Shown here: positions 1 through 6,786 of the stretch, one piece after another | How positions within the stretch are numbered: the stretch's first letter is position 1 | Layout: every line of letters starts with the position of its first letter | Assembly (NCBI GenBank): GCA_047615875.1 | Contig: JBLHGU010000200.1 | Span: forward strand, 1-9,466 | DNA: 9,466 bases | Reading direction: 5' to 3' | Origin: JBLHGU01 sp047615875 | GTDB lineage: Bacteria > Pseudomonadota > Gammaproteobacteria > Arenicellales > CAJQKF01 | The notes under the pieces: generated by a model | Database searches by the model: none | What the model was told of the DNA's origin: nothing | The model's input: only the letters and a program-made list of their open reading frames with translations | Made by a program: the position numbers and the translations under genes

Positions 1-2
1 GT

Positions 3-22
3 CTGGATATTTAAATATCCAG
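3..22. repeat. Perfect 20-bp palindrome, possible terminator
   Basis: CTGGATATTTAAATATCCAG is its own reverse complement. It lies 15 bases beyond the stop codon of the minus-strand barrel gene, so it could fold as a 3' hairpin of that transcript or of a gene entering from the left. No U-tract is visible because the window ends here, and the stem is AU-rich. A terminator or a protein-binding site are both possible. Confidence 0.4.
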
Positions 23-37
23 GCGACTAGCTAAAAG

Positions 38-997
38 TTAGTTTTTCGCCAGTTTTTGTTCTTTCTGTCCCGGTGTATAACTGACACCCAGGAAAAATGT
101 ATTGCCATCTGATACTGCAGTTTTCAGACGAGTTCTACTCGAAGTCCCATCACTGAAGAACGTTGTATCGGACCCGTTGTCAGCATCCCAGTTCCACCAG
201 CTATAATTCATAAAAAGATCCCAGTCGGCGGTGATGCTGCGTCGGGCACCTACTGCATAAAGAGGTCCTGAACCATCGCTGTCATGAATGAAACTTACAG
301 GATGCGCGAAATCCGACCGAAGGTTCCAGTTTGCTTTGGCTTTATAGGTGAAGTCATGGTATTCGTAGCGGCCAAACACATGCCAGCGGCCATGCATATG
401 ATCTAACTGCAGTCCGAGAAATGCTGATTCCCATTCAGTGTCATATGTCGAATTCAGTCCGCCAAATGATGCGCCGCCTGTACCGCCAAAAACATCAAGG
501 GCTTGAAATCCCTGGGTAATTTCAAAATCAGACTCTCGCATACTAATGCCGACGAAGGGCGTGAGTTTGGTAGCCTGAGCATCAGTAACGGGTAACTCAT
601 AGCCGACGGATATAGAAACATCCAGGGTGCTATCGCCTTCAGAAGCTGAAAGTGAACGAGAAAATTCCGCATTTCTTTCGCTGGCTAAATAATCAGAGTC
701 TCTAACTCGACCATCTTCAATGCTGCCATATGCAAGATGAGTTTGTACTCTTATTCCATTATTCGTTCGGGTGTCTGTGTTAAAGAATATCTCGACGATA
801 TTAACCTCGTCCCAAATAAGCTCCGAGAGAATATTGGGCGATGTACCGTCAAAATTCCCAGATATCGACCAATGAAACCTTTCTGAACGAGCGCCAACGC
901 CCACATCAAACAGACTTTCCGCGGCCGAAACAGTCGTTGTCACGCCCAGAAAGGCCAGACCGAAAATCATTTTTCGGGAGTTTTGTGGAGTTTTCAT
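38..997 (-). CDS. Putative outer-membrane beta-barrel protein, omptin-like
   Basis: This is a 319-residue exported protein. Residues 1-25 form a signal peptide: a basic start, a hydrophobic core and a VSA-A cleavage site. The rest alternates short amphipathic, aromatic-rich strands with Gly/Asp/Ser/Asn-rich loops, as in an outer-membrane barrel. Compared from memory with OmpT (about 317 residues), length and layout agree: an S-x-L-x-W strand near residue 58, then after about 40 residues an Asp-Ser-Asp (D100, D102) where OmpT has catalytic D83/D85, then a Y-x(5)-F-L-G-L strand near 185-196. The second OmpT pair (D210, H212, spaced D-x-H) is not matched exactly; the nearest is D229-F-A-H232. 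Protease activity is therefore uncertain and the assignment is inference. The chain continues about 12 charged residues past the last strand instead of ending in Phe. The ATG lacks a clear Shine-Dalgarno. The gene is divergent from truD. Confidence 0.7.
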   Translation of the reverse strand: MKTPQNSRKMIFGLAFLGVTTTVSAAESLFDVGVGARSERFHWSISGNFDGTSPNILSELIWDEVNIVEIFFNTDTRTNNGIRVQTHLAYGSIEDGRVRDSDYLASERNAEFSRSLSASEGDSTLDVSISVGYELPVTDAQATKLTPFVGISMRESDFEITQGFQALDVFGGTGGASFGGLNSTYDTEWESAFLGLQLDHMHGRWHVFGRYEYHDFTYKAKANWNLRSDFAHPVSFIHDSDGSGPLYAVGARRSITADWDLFMNYSWWNWDADNGSDTTFFSDGTSSRTRLKTAVSDGNTFFLGVSYTPGQKEQKLAKN

Positions 998-1018
998 TCA
1001 AGCTTAGTCCATATTAGT

Positions 1019-1039
1019 GACAAAAGTTTTAGAATTGTC
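1019..1039. promoter_or_regulatory. Dyad in the divergent barrel gene-truD intergenic region
   Basis: The 91-bp AT-rich spacer between the divergent genes contains GACAA, 11 bases, then TTGTC, an imperfect operator-like dyad. Both genes must be transcribed from this spacer, but no promoter with good -35 and -10 boxes and normal spacing stands out on either strand. The dyad could be chance. Confidence 0.2.
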
Positions 1040-1088
1040 TTCAAGTAATTGATTAAGATACCAGTATTCAAATTTAAATAAAAGAGCG

Positions 1089-2174
1089 ATGAGTAGATTT
1101 CAACGTGCCTATGGCCCTTCAATGGGATACGGCGCCATCCGCACAGTGAATCTGGATTTCATGGTAGATGAAGTCCTGGGGTTTGAAGCCGATGGCAAGG
1201 GCCCACATTGGTTAATAAATGTTGAAAAAAATGGCCAGAACACATTAGATGTTTTAGGTCGATTCGCACGTTTTTTTGAAGTGTCGAAACGCGATATTGG
1301 TTGGTCCGGTTTAAAGGATCGTCATGCGGTTACTCGACAGTATTTCACCATTCCCGAAGCAGGTTGGGATTTTGAGTCAAAGGGAATACCGGACTTTGGC
1401 GCTCACGTTCAGATTATTTCGGCGCTCCGGCATGGCCGTAAATTACGTCGTGGCTCACACAAAGCTAATCGATTCAAATTGCGACTTCGTGATGTAGACG
1501 TTCCGGAGAATGCTCTGGAAACTCGACTGCTTCAATTAAAAACCCAAGGCTTTCCAAATTACTTCGGACCACAGCGTTTTGGTCACAACAACGCAAATTT
1601 CGACCGTGGTCGCCAGATGCTGGTGAATCCGAAATTCCGGCATAGCCGCAATGACAAAGAGAAACTTTATCTATCTGCAGTGCGGTCGTGGTTGTTTAAT
1701 CATCTCTTGAGTATTCGAATTAGTGAGGGTAATTGGTCCCAACCACTGGTTGATGATCTGGTAATTCTTAATGGTACTAATAGCTTTTTTCTCTCCGATG
1801 GACCTAGTGATGAATTGACACGAAGGCTAGAAGAAGCTGATGTGCACATAAGTGGTCCATTATGGGGCCGCCCAATGAAGGGGTACACGGAACGCCTGGA
1901 GACTCGAGAAAGCGATTGGTTGTCCCAATTTAGAGGCGAGGCTAATCGACTGGAACAGTTGAAGATAAGTATGACCCGTCGTGCCCTTAGAGCTATGCCG
2001 CAAAATTTTAGCTGGCAATGGCAGGACAAGGTGACGCTTATTATGGAGTTTGAGCTTGAAAGTGGTGTTTTTGCTACGAGCCTGTTGCGTGAACTAGTAT
2101 CAATAATAGACCGTGGAGGAAATCCCTATAAGAATGGCCCCACCGGCCTTGAAATAGTGTCGATGGGTGCGTAA
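1089..2174 (+). CDS. truD: tRNA pseudouridine(13) synthase TruD
   Basis: TruD isomerises uridine 13 in the D-loop of tRNA-Glu to pseudouridine. At 361 residues it is close to E. coli TruD (about 349). Visible family motifs in order are G-L-K-D-R-H-A-V-T at 74-82 with the catalytic Asp at 77 (E. coli D80), N-Y-F-G-P-Q-R-F-G-H near 157-166, the insertion-domain stretch around G-P-L-W-G-R-P, and the C-terminal V-F-A-T-S-L-L-R-E-L near 326-336. The catalytic site is intact, so the enzyme should work. The ATG follows a short AAGAG purine run at close spacing, and its N-terminus matches the family length. In many gammaproteobacteria truD lies in an ispF-truD-surE-pcm cluster. Here it stands alone, divergent from an outer-membrane gene and convergent with htpG. 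Confidence 0.96.
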   Translation: MSRFQRAYGPSMGYGAIRTVNLDFMVDEVLGFEADGKGPHWLINVEKNGQNTLDVLGRFARFFEVSKRDIGWSGLKDRHAVTRQYFTIPEAGWDFESKGIPDFGAHVQIISALRHGRKLRRGSHKANRFKLRLRDVDVPENALETRLLQLKTQGFPNYFGPQRFGHNNANFDRGRQMLVNPKFRHSRNDKEKLYLSAVRSWLFNHLLSIRISEGNWSQPLVDDLVILNGTNSFFLSDGPSDELTRRLEEADVHISGPLWGRPMKGYTERLETRESDWLSQFRGEANRLEQLKISMTRRALRAMPQNFSWQWQDKVTLIMEFELESGVFATSLLRELVSIIDRGGNPYKNGPTGLEIVSMGA

Positions 2175-2226
2175 TCACCATCCAAAGAAACTGAAAACTA
2201 ACGCAGATAGGCTGTCAGCGATATAC

Positions 2227-2260
2227 AAAGAAGCCGCTCTGTTGGAGCGCGGCTTCTTTT
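2227..2260. terminator. Bidirectional terminator between truD and htpG
   Basis: An 11-base arm AAAGAAGCCGC at 2227-2237 pairs exactly with GCGGCTTCTTT at 2249-2259 around an 11-base loop that can extend the stem. A T-run ends the plus-strand copy. The A-run on the other side gives a shorter U-run for the minus strand. It lies between the two convergent stop codons and probably ends both transcripts. Confidence 0.88.
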
Positions 2261-2290
2261 CGTTGTAACGTATCTAAAATAGTTGTGACA

Positions 2291-4201
2291 TTATAAATCG
2301 ATGGTGCCCAGCAAGCGATTTACCCGTTGTACATAGGCCGCCGGTTCTTTAAGTGGCGCACCTTCACTCAAGGTTGCCTGATCAAATAATACATGTGACC
2401 AGTCCTCTAAATTTGCAGACTCTGGTGAAAGACTGCTAATCAAACTATGCCCCGCGTTAAGTTCAAGGATAGGCTTTGACTCCGGAGCATCTTGGCCGGC
2501 GGCCTGCAATATACGTTGTAAATTGCCGCCCATATCATGCTCATCTGCAATTAAGCAGGCTGGTGAATCTGTTAAACGCTGACTGATGCGAACTTCCTTT
2601 ACACGGTCTGCGAGTTTTTCCTGAATCGCTTCTGTCAGGCCTTTGAGCTCCTCAGTTTTCTGCTTATGCTCCTCCTCGGCTTCATCGTCCTTCTTAATTT
2701 CATCTTCATCAAGACTGCCTTTTGAGACAGACTTTATTTGTTTCTCTTCATATTCTGTCAGATGAGTAACCAACCATTCGTCGATCTGGTCGCTAAGTAA
2801 AAGCACCTCGATATTATTTTTCTTGAATATCTCTAAATGAGGTGACGCCTTGGCTGCCGAATGACTGTCTGCGGTAATGTAGTAGATAGACTTCTGGTTC
2901 TCAGGCATGCGCTTGATGTATTCGTCTAGCGAAACCTTTTGATCATCTTCGCTGGTGCTGGCAAAGCGCAATAGTGATGCTATCTGATTTTTGTTGTCCA
3001 AATCATCAACCACACCTTCTTTTAATACCTTACCAAATTCCTTCCAGAAACCTTCGTAAGATTCAGCATCCTTGGTTGCCAGTTTCTTCAGTTCGCCAAG
3101 AATTTTTTTCACTGAGCCACGATTAATTTTGTCGATGTCACGGTTTTTTTGCAGATATTCCCGCGAAACGTTTAGTGGTAGATCCTGAGCATCAACCACG
3201 CCACGCACGAAACGCAGATAGGGTGGCATCAAGTGTTCGCTATCATCCATGATGAATACACGCCGGACATAAAGATTAATCCCATGTCGTCGTTCGCGGT
3301 CCCAAAGATCGAACGGGGCCTTCTTTGGAACATAAAACAATGTGGTGTATTCCAGATTGCCCTCGACGCGATTATGCAGAGTCAGCAGAGGAGTCTCCGG
3401 GTCATAACTTAAGGTGGTATAAAAGTTGTTATATTCTTCCTCGGTAATTTCGTTGCGTGGTCGAGTCCATAATGCTGAACCCTTGTTTACCGCTTCAAAC
3501 TCGATTACCGGTGCCTCTTTTTCCTTGTCGTCCTCGCCATCGTCTTCTCCACCGGGTGTCTCCTGCTTGAGCATTCTGATGGGGATGGAAATGTGATCGG
3601 AATATTTTGAAATTACGCTGCGCAAGCGGTAGGCGTTGGCATATTCACTTTCGTCATCATTTAAAAACAACGTAATGGTTGTGCCAGGTTCCGGCCGATC
3701 GATGGTCTCGATGGTATATTCACCAGCGCCCTCAGATACCCAACGCACTCCAGTGGCGTGTTCCGCCCCAGCTTTACGTGTCGTCAAAACTACTTTACGG
3801 GCAACCAGAAAGGCCGAGTAAAAACCGACGCCAAACTGTCCTATAAGCTGAGTATCGGTATTTTTTTCGCTGCTCATGGCGCTGAGAAACTCTTTCGTGC
3901 CAGAGCGCGCTATGGTGCCGATATTGGATACCACCTCGTCATGACTCATGCCGATGCCATTATCTTTAACCGTAATGCTTTTTTGCTCTTCGTCGAAAAG
4001 TACATCAATCACCGGTTCGCCAACATCTTCTTGCAGAGCGCCGTCTGTTAGAGACAAAAACCCGAGTTTGTCGTTGGCATCGGATGCATTGGAAATCAAT
4101 TCTCGAAGGAAAATTTCCTTGTTGGTATACAAAGAATGAATCATCAGATGCAGAATTTGTTGAACTTCTGCCTGAAAATCGTGTTTTTCAACGCTGCTCA
4201 T
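2291..4201 (-). CDS. htpG: Hsp90-family molecular chaperone HtpG
   Basis: This is bacterial Hsp90, a cytosolic ATP-driven homodimeric chaperone, 636 residues against about 624 in E. coli. The N-terminal GHKL ATPase domain (about 1-215) shows E34 in F-L-R-E-L-I-S-N-A-S-D, N38, D80 in D-N-G-I-G-M and G-Q-F-G-V-G-F at 121-127. A short acidic and lysine-rich linker follows at about 217-230. The middle domain includes the S-R-E-Y-L-Q loop with the ATP-contacting Arg at 347. The C-terminal dimerisation domain follows a highly charged stretch near 500-520. It ends in I-D-L, without the MEEVD tail of eukaryotic Hsp90. The usual N-A-S-D-A-A reads N-A-S-D-A-N, a small departure. GGAG lies 12 bases before the ATG, which is rather long. 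Transcription is probably heat-shock induced from the sigma-32-like promoter at 4251-4280. Confidence 0.97.
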   Translation of the reverse strand: MSSVEKHDFQAEVQQILHLMIHSLYTNKEIFLRELISNASDANDKLGFLSLTDGALQEDVGEPVIDVLFDEEQKSITVKDNGIGMSHDEVVSNIGTIARSGTKEFLSAMSSEKNTDTQLIGQFGVGFYSAFLVARKVVLTTRKAGAEHATGVRWVSEGAGEYTIETIDRPEPGTTITLFLNDDESEYANAYRLRSVISKYSDHISIPIRMLKQETPGGEDDGEDDKEKEAPVIEFEAVNKGSALWTRPRNEITEEEYNNFYTTLSYDPETPLLTLHNRVEGNLEYTTLFYVPKKAPFDLWDRERRHGINLYVRRVFIMDDSEHLMPPYLRFVRGVVDAQDLPLNVSREYLQKNRDIDKINRGSVKKILGELKKLATKDAESYEGFWKEFGKVLKEGVVDDLDNKNQIASLLRFASTSEDDQKVSLDEYIKRMPENQKSIYYITADSHSAAKASPHLEIFKKNNIEVLLLSDQIDEWLVTHLTEYEEKQIKSVSKGSLDEDEIKKDDEAEEEHKQKTEELKGLTEAIQEKLADRVKEVRISQRLTDSPACLIADEHDMGGNLQRILQAAGQDAPESKPILELNAGHSLISSLSPESANLEDWSHVLFDQATLSEGAPLKEPAAYVQRVNRLLGTIDL

Positions 4202-4250
4202 AACGGCCTGTTGCTCCAGTAAATGGTAAATAGTGATAATTTCGCTGCAA

Positions 4251-4280
4251 ATAGTGGGGTTGAATGATCGCTAAATCAAG
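4251..4280 (-). promoter_or_regulatory. Sigma-32 (RpoH) type heat-shock promoter of htpG
   Basis: Read on the minus strand, CTTGATT (4274-4280) is followed by 14 bases and then CCCCACTAT (4251-4259). The known RpoH consensus is roughly CTTGAAA, 13-15 bases, CCCCATNTA, so both boxes and the spacing fit. It points at htpG and predicts a leader of about 40 bases. htpG is a classical RpoH regulon member. Confidence 0.75.
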
Positions 4281-4428
4281 TGCAAATACTATCTGGTTCA
4301 TTTCAAATTTCTCGGTGGTTGCGTTGTTACTGAGTATCTAATTCGAAAATCTTCTACACAAATGCTGCGGTCTATGAATTTTGAGAAGAAAAACCTGTAA
4401 AAAGCCCTGGGTTTCAAACTCTTTCTCG

Positions 4429-4469
4429 TTGACGCAGAAGTTCCCTCGGCGTATATTCCCGGCCCCTGG
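4429..4469 (+). promoter_or_regulatory. Sigma-70 promoter of the tRNA operon with GC-rich discriminator
   Basis: TTGACG (4429-4434), exactly 17 bases, then TATATT (4452-4457) is a near-consensus sigma-70 promoter. It is followed by the discriminator CCCGGCCCC, which is typical of stable-RNA promoters inhibited by ppGpp/DksA. The predicted start near 4464 is about 20 bases before tRNA-Pro. Between this promoter and the htpG promoter (4281-4428) I see no other feature. Confidence 0.8.
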
Positions 4470-4483
4470 CGTTACCTGGGAAT

Positions 4484-4560
4484 CGGGGTATAGCGCAGTC
4501 TGGTAGCGCGCCTGCTTTGGGAGCAGGATGTCGGGAGTTCGAATCTCTCTACCCCGACCA
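4484..4560 (+). tRNA. tRNA-Pro(TGG)
   Basis: The 77-nt cloverleaf has acceptor CGGGGTA pairing with TACCCCG, D-arm GCGC, anticodon stem CCTGC/GCAGG with loop TTTGGGA (anticodon TGG at 4518-4520), a TTCGAAT T-loop and an encoded CCA. It is the first gene of the tRNA operon. Confidence 0.97.
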
Positions 4561-4590
4561 GGTTTCCCGGGAGTTAAACTGGTTTACAAT

Positions 4591-4969
4591 GCGCCCGTAG
4601 CTCAACCGGATAGAGCAACGGCCTTCAGTGGTTGGGAAGTTGTCCAACATTTAGGAGCCTCTCCACGGGAATTTCAACCAGGAGAGTGGAGGACACTGTA
4701 TCGGTGAAACCTTAACGCGTTGCGGCGATGGCAATACCGAGGAAACCTTTCGGTTACAATAGTAGCTGTACGGTAGAGGTTACGACCTTGGCCGGCAAGG
4801 GGATCCGTAGAGACTATACGTGTCCCGCCTGAGATGGTGAAGATATAGTCCAGACTCCAAACCAGGTTTTGATTTTGCAATTGCGAAATCTGAGAAAATC
4901 TGGGCAGTGAAAACTGTAGAGGGTAAGCTAAGCCGTAGGTTACAGGTTCGAGTCCTGTCGGGCGCGCCA
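4591..4969 (+). tRNA. tRNA-Arg(TCT) interrupted by a group I intron
   Basis: Exon 1 (4591-4625) carries the acceptor strand GCGCCCG, the D-arm GCTC/GAGC, the anticodon-stem strand ACGGC and loop bases C32, T33, T34. Exon 2 (4928-4969) supplies C35, T36, A37, A38, the matching GCCGT, a five-base variable loop, T-arm ACAGG/CCTGT, acceptor strand CGGGCGC, discriminator G and CCA. Joined, they give a 77-nt tRNA with loop CTTCTAA and anticodon TCT. The anticodon loop and acceptor closely match E. coli tRNA-Arg(UCU) as I recall it. All stems are fully paired only if the 302-base insert is removed exactly. This tRNA reads AGA/AGG; tig and clpX in this window both use AGA codons. Confidence 0.93.
4626..4927 (+). 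ncRNA. Group I self-splicing intron in the tRNA-Arg(TCT) anticodon loop
   Basis: The intron is 302 nt and lies between anticodon positions 34 and 35. P1: exon end CTT (4623-4625) pairs with guide GAG (4655-4657), giving the expected U-G wobble at the 5' splice site. GTTGG/CCAAC (4631-4648) forms a hairpin in the P1 loop. P2 is CTCTCC (4659-4664) with GGAGAG (4681-4686). P3 is GGACAC (4691-4696) with GTGTCC (4820-4825). P4 is TCGGT (4701-4705) with ACCGA (4736-4740), with GTGAAACC joining into P5 and ATGGCAA on its return, as in the Azoarcus ribozyme. P7 is GACTATA (4812-4818, R element) with TATAGTC (4844-4850) inside the classic S element AAGATATAGTCC. P9 is CCAGGTTTT (4862-4870) with AAAATCTGG (4895-4903), and a CAGT-GAAA-ACTG tetraloop hairpin follows at 4905-4916. 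The last base is the terminal G (4927). It resembles subgroup IC3. No endonuclease ORF is present. Confidence 0.92.
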
Positions 4970-5014
4970 GTATTTTCGGAACGAGAGTGTTCCAGGATGG
5001 ACTGAACAATTTAT

Positions 5015-5091
5015 GGTGGGCGTAGCTCAGTTGGTAGAGCTCCGGATTGTGATTCCGGCGGTCGTGGGTTCAAGCCCCATCGCTCACCCCA
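5015..5091 (+). tRNA. tRNA-His(GTG)
   Basis: Acceptor GTGGGCG pairs with CGCTCAC with one G-U pair. The extra 5' G at 5015 faces C73, the identity pair of tRNA-His. Anticodon stem CCGGA/TCCGG encloses GTG at 5049-5051, the T-loop is TTCAAGC, and CCA is encoded. Counting conventionally from position 1, the gene starts at 5016. A small GGAAC/GTTCC hairpin lies in the spacer at 4978-4993. Confidence 0.97.
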
Positions 5092-5173
5092 GTACTTTTT
5101 TTAGTATGCCGTTATCATTGCGGCTGCTGAATAAGTGATCGATTCGTCTGTCAGGACAAATTGAACAGGAATT

Positions 5174-5249
<76 letters not shown>

Positions 5250-5294
5250 TTTTCTGGATTTGGTGCTAGCAACTGACGGTCAGGTGTGTATCTT

Positions 5295-5379
<85 letters not shown>

Positions 5380-5390
5380 ACCCGACTAAA

Positions 5391-5405
5391 GGCCCTTTAT
5401 GGGCC
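5391..5405 (+). terminator. GC-rich hairpin after the tRNA operon, leaky terminator or processing site
   Basis: GGCCC and GGGCC form a 5-bp stem around TTTAT. The nearest T-run (TGATTTTTA) begins about 14 bases later, so it is not a standard intrinsic terminator. I see no convincing separate tig promoter in the 67-base gap, so read-through from the tRNA operon into tig is possible. Confidence 0.35.
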
Positions 5406-5425
5406 GACAAGCGATTTGATTTTTA

Positions 5426-5440
5426 CTCTATTAATAGAGG
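5426..5440 (+). promoter_or_regulatory. tig ribosome-binding site inside a 14-bp palindrome
   Basis: CTCTATTAATAGAG (5426-5439) is a perfect palindrome, and its right arm plus the next G forms the Shine-Dalgarno AGAGG (5436-5440), 6 bases before the tig ATG. The 5-bp hairpin would partly hide the ribosome site, though it is weak. Confidence 0.45.
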
Positions 5441-5446
5441 CATGTA

Positions 5447-6742
5447 ATGCAGGTATCTTTGGAGAACACCGGTTCTATAGGCCGGAAAATGACTATCACT
5501 ATTCCTGCCGAGCAGTTGGAAGGCAAGGTTGATGAGCGTTTTAAAACTATGGGACGAACTGTTCGCTTACCTGGTTTTCGTCCTGGTAAAGCGCCTCGTA
5601 AGGTGTTGGAATCTCAATTTGGCCCCCAGGTTGTTATGGAAGTGGCGGAAAAATTGATTAATGACAGCTATCGCGAAGCTCTCGGTAGCCAGGAAATCAT
5701 GCCTGCCAGTGCTCCTAGAATTCAACCCAAGCAGATCGAGCGCGGTCAGGATCTGGAATTCATTGCTGAATTTGAAGTCTATCCAGAGATCAAAAAAATT
5801 GACTTATCTGGAGAAACCGTCACACGTCCCGTGTGTGAGGTGGGTGATGCAGATATTCAGAAAACTATCGATTCGTTAAGAAAACGACAAGTTAATTGGG
5901 CTGAAACTGAAGATGCTGCTGCTGATGGCGATCAATTGATGATCGATTTCATTGGCACTATCGATGCTGAAGAATTTGAAGGCGGATCAGCCGAAGACTT
6001 TGCTGTCGAATTAGGTGCAGGCGGTATGCTGGCAGACTTTGAAGCTGGATTGACCGGCGCCAAAGCAGCCGATACTAAAACTGTTGAGGTAAACTTCCCT
6101 GAGGATTACCCCGGTGCAGCAGTAGCTGGCAAGACAGCTAAATTCGAAATTTCAGTTAAAAAAGTCTCTCACCCCGAACTGCCTGAAGTAAATGAAGAGT
6201 TTATAAAAACTCTTGGCGTTGCCGAGAGTACCCTCGAAGGTCTCCAGGGTGAAGTTCGCAAGAACCTTGAGCGAGAGCTGGCTGATCGCATTCGGGCGAA
6301 TGTGAAAAATCAGGTAATGGAACATTTAGTTAGACTCAATGATATCGAATTGCCCAGTCAAATGATTGAGGAAGAGGTAAAGCGAAGCATTGAGGCAACC
6401 CAGGCCCAATTCAAACAGCAGGGTATCGATATGCCTGTTGATAGAGAGCGAGTAGAGCCTGAATCACGTCGTCGAGTGGCTCTTGGCTTGATATTGCATG
6501 ATATCGTCCGCACTAATGAAATTAAACTCGACGAAGATAAGTTGCGTAGCCGGGTAGAAGAGCAGGCTTCCAGTTATGAAAAGCCAGAAGAGTTTGTTCG
6601 CTGGCACTATGCTGATCGCTCAAGATTATCTGAGATGGAAGCTGCAATCATGGAAGAGCAGGTGGTAGATTTTCTGGTTAACACGGCAACCACCGAAGAA
6701 AAGCCCATGCAATTCGAAGAGTTCGTCAATCAGGCAGCCTAA
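5447..6742 (+). CDS. tig: Trigger factor, ribosome-associated chaperone and prolyl isomerase
   Basis: Trigger factor docks at the ribosomal exit tunnel and shields nascent chains. At 431 residues it matches the E. coli length (432). The N-terminal ribosome-binding domain (about 1-110) carries the signature G-F-R-P-G-K-A-P at 43-50, which contacts protein uL23. The FKBP-type prolyl isomerase domain (about 150-245) starts at G-D-Q-L-M-I-D-F and includes F-E-G-G and V-N-F-P-E-D-Y. The helical C-terminal chaperone domain follows from about 250. The ATG at 5447 overlaps the TAA of an immediately preceding ATG-TAA pair; the AGAGG spacing favours 5447. clpP follows after 44 bases with no terminator between, so tig and clpP are probably cotranscribed. 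Confidence 0.97.
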   Translation: MQVSLENTGSIGRKMTITIPAEQLEGKVDERFKTMGRTVRLPGFRPGKAPRKVLESQFGPQVVMEVAEKLINDSYREALGSQEIMPASAPRIQPKQIERGQDLEFIAEFEVYPEIKKIDLSGETVTRPVCEVGDADIQKTIDSLRKRQVNWAETEDAAADGDQLMIDFIGTIDAEEFEGGSAEDFAVELGAGGMLADFEAGLTGAKAADTKTVEVNFPEDYPGAAVAGKTAKFEISVKKVSHPELPEVNEEFIKTLGVAESTLEGLQGEVRKNLERELADRIRANVKNQVMEHLVRLNDIELPSQMIEEEVKRSIEATQAQFKQQGIDMPVDRERVEPESRRRVALGLILHDIVRTNEIKLDEDKLRSRVEEQASSYEKPEEFVRWHYADRSRLSEMEAAIMEEQVVDFLVNTATTEEKPMQFEEFVNQAA

Positions 6743-6786
6743 TTGCTACTTGTAATAACCTAACAATCGAAAGAAAGAGTGGATCA

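Noticed and set aside
1700..2029. Minus-strand open frame of 109 codons inside truD
   Set aside because: It is fully antisense to a well-supported conserved enzyme gene.
3636..4139. Plus-strand open frames of 61-97 codons inside htpG
   Set aside because: They are antisense to the conserved ATPase domain of htpG, and their composition is explained by it.
4626..4927. Archaeal/eukaryotic-type or group II intron, or an insertion element, in tRNA-Arg
   Set aside because: There are no group II boundary or domain V features, no transposase, no terminal repeats and no target duplication. The R/S, P3 and P4 pairings point to group I.
4674..5009. Minus-strand open frame of 111 codons over the intron and tRNA-Arg
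   Set aside because: It is antisense to the tRNA exon and to conserved intron elements, including P7. Its A-R-P-T-G-L-E-P-V-T-Y stretch is the translation of the reverse strand of a tRNA T-arm and acceptor. It is not an endonuclease.
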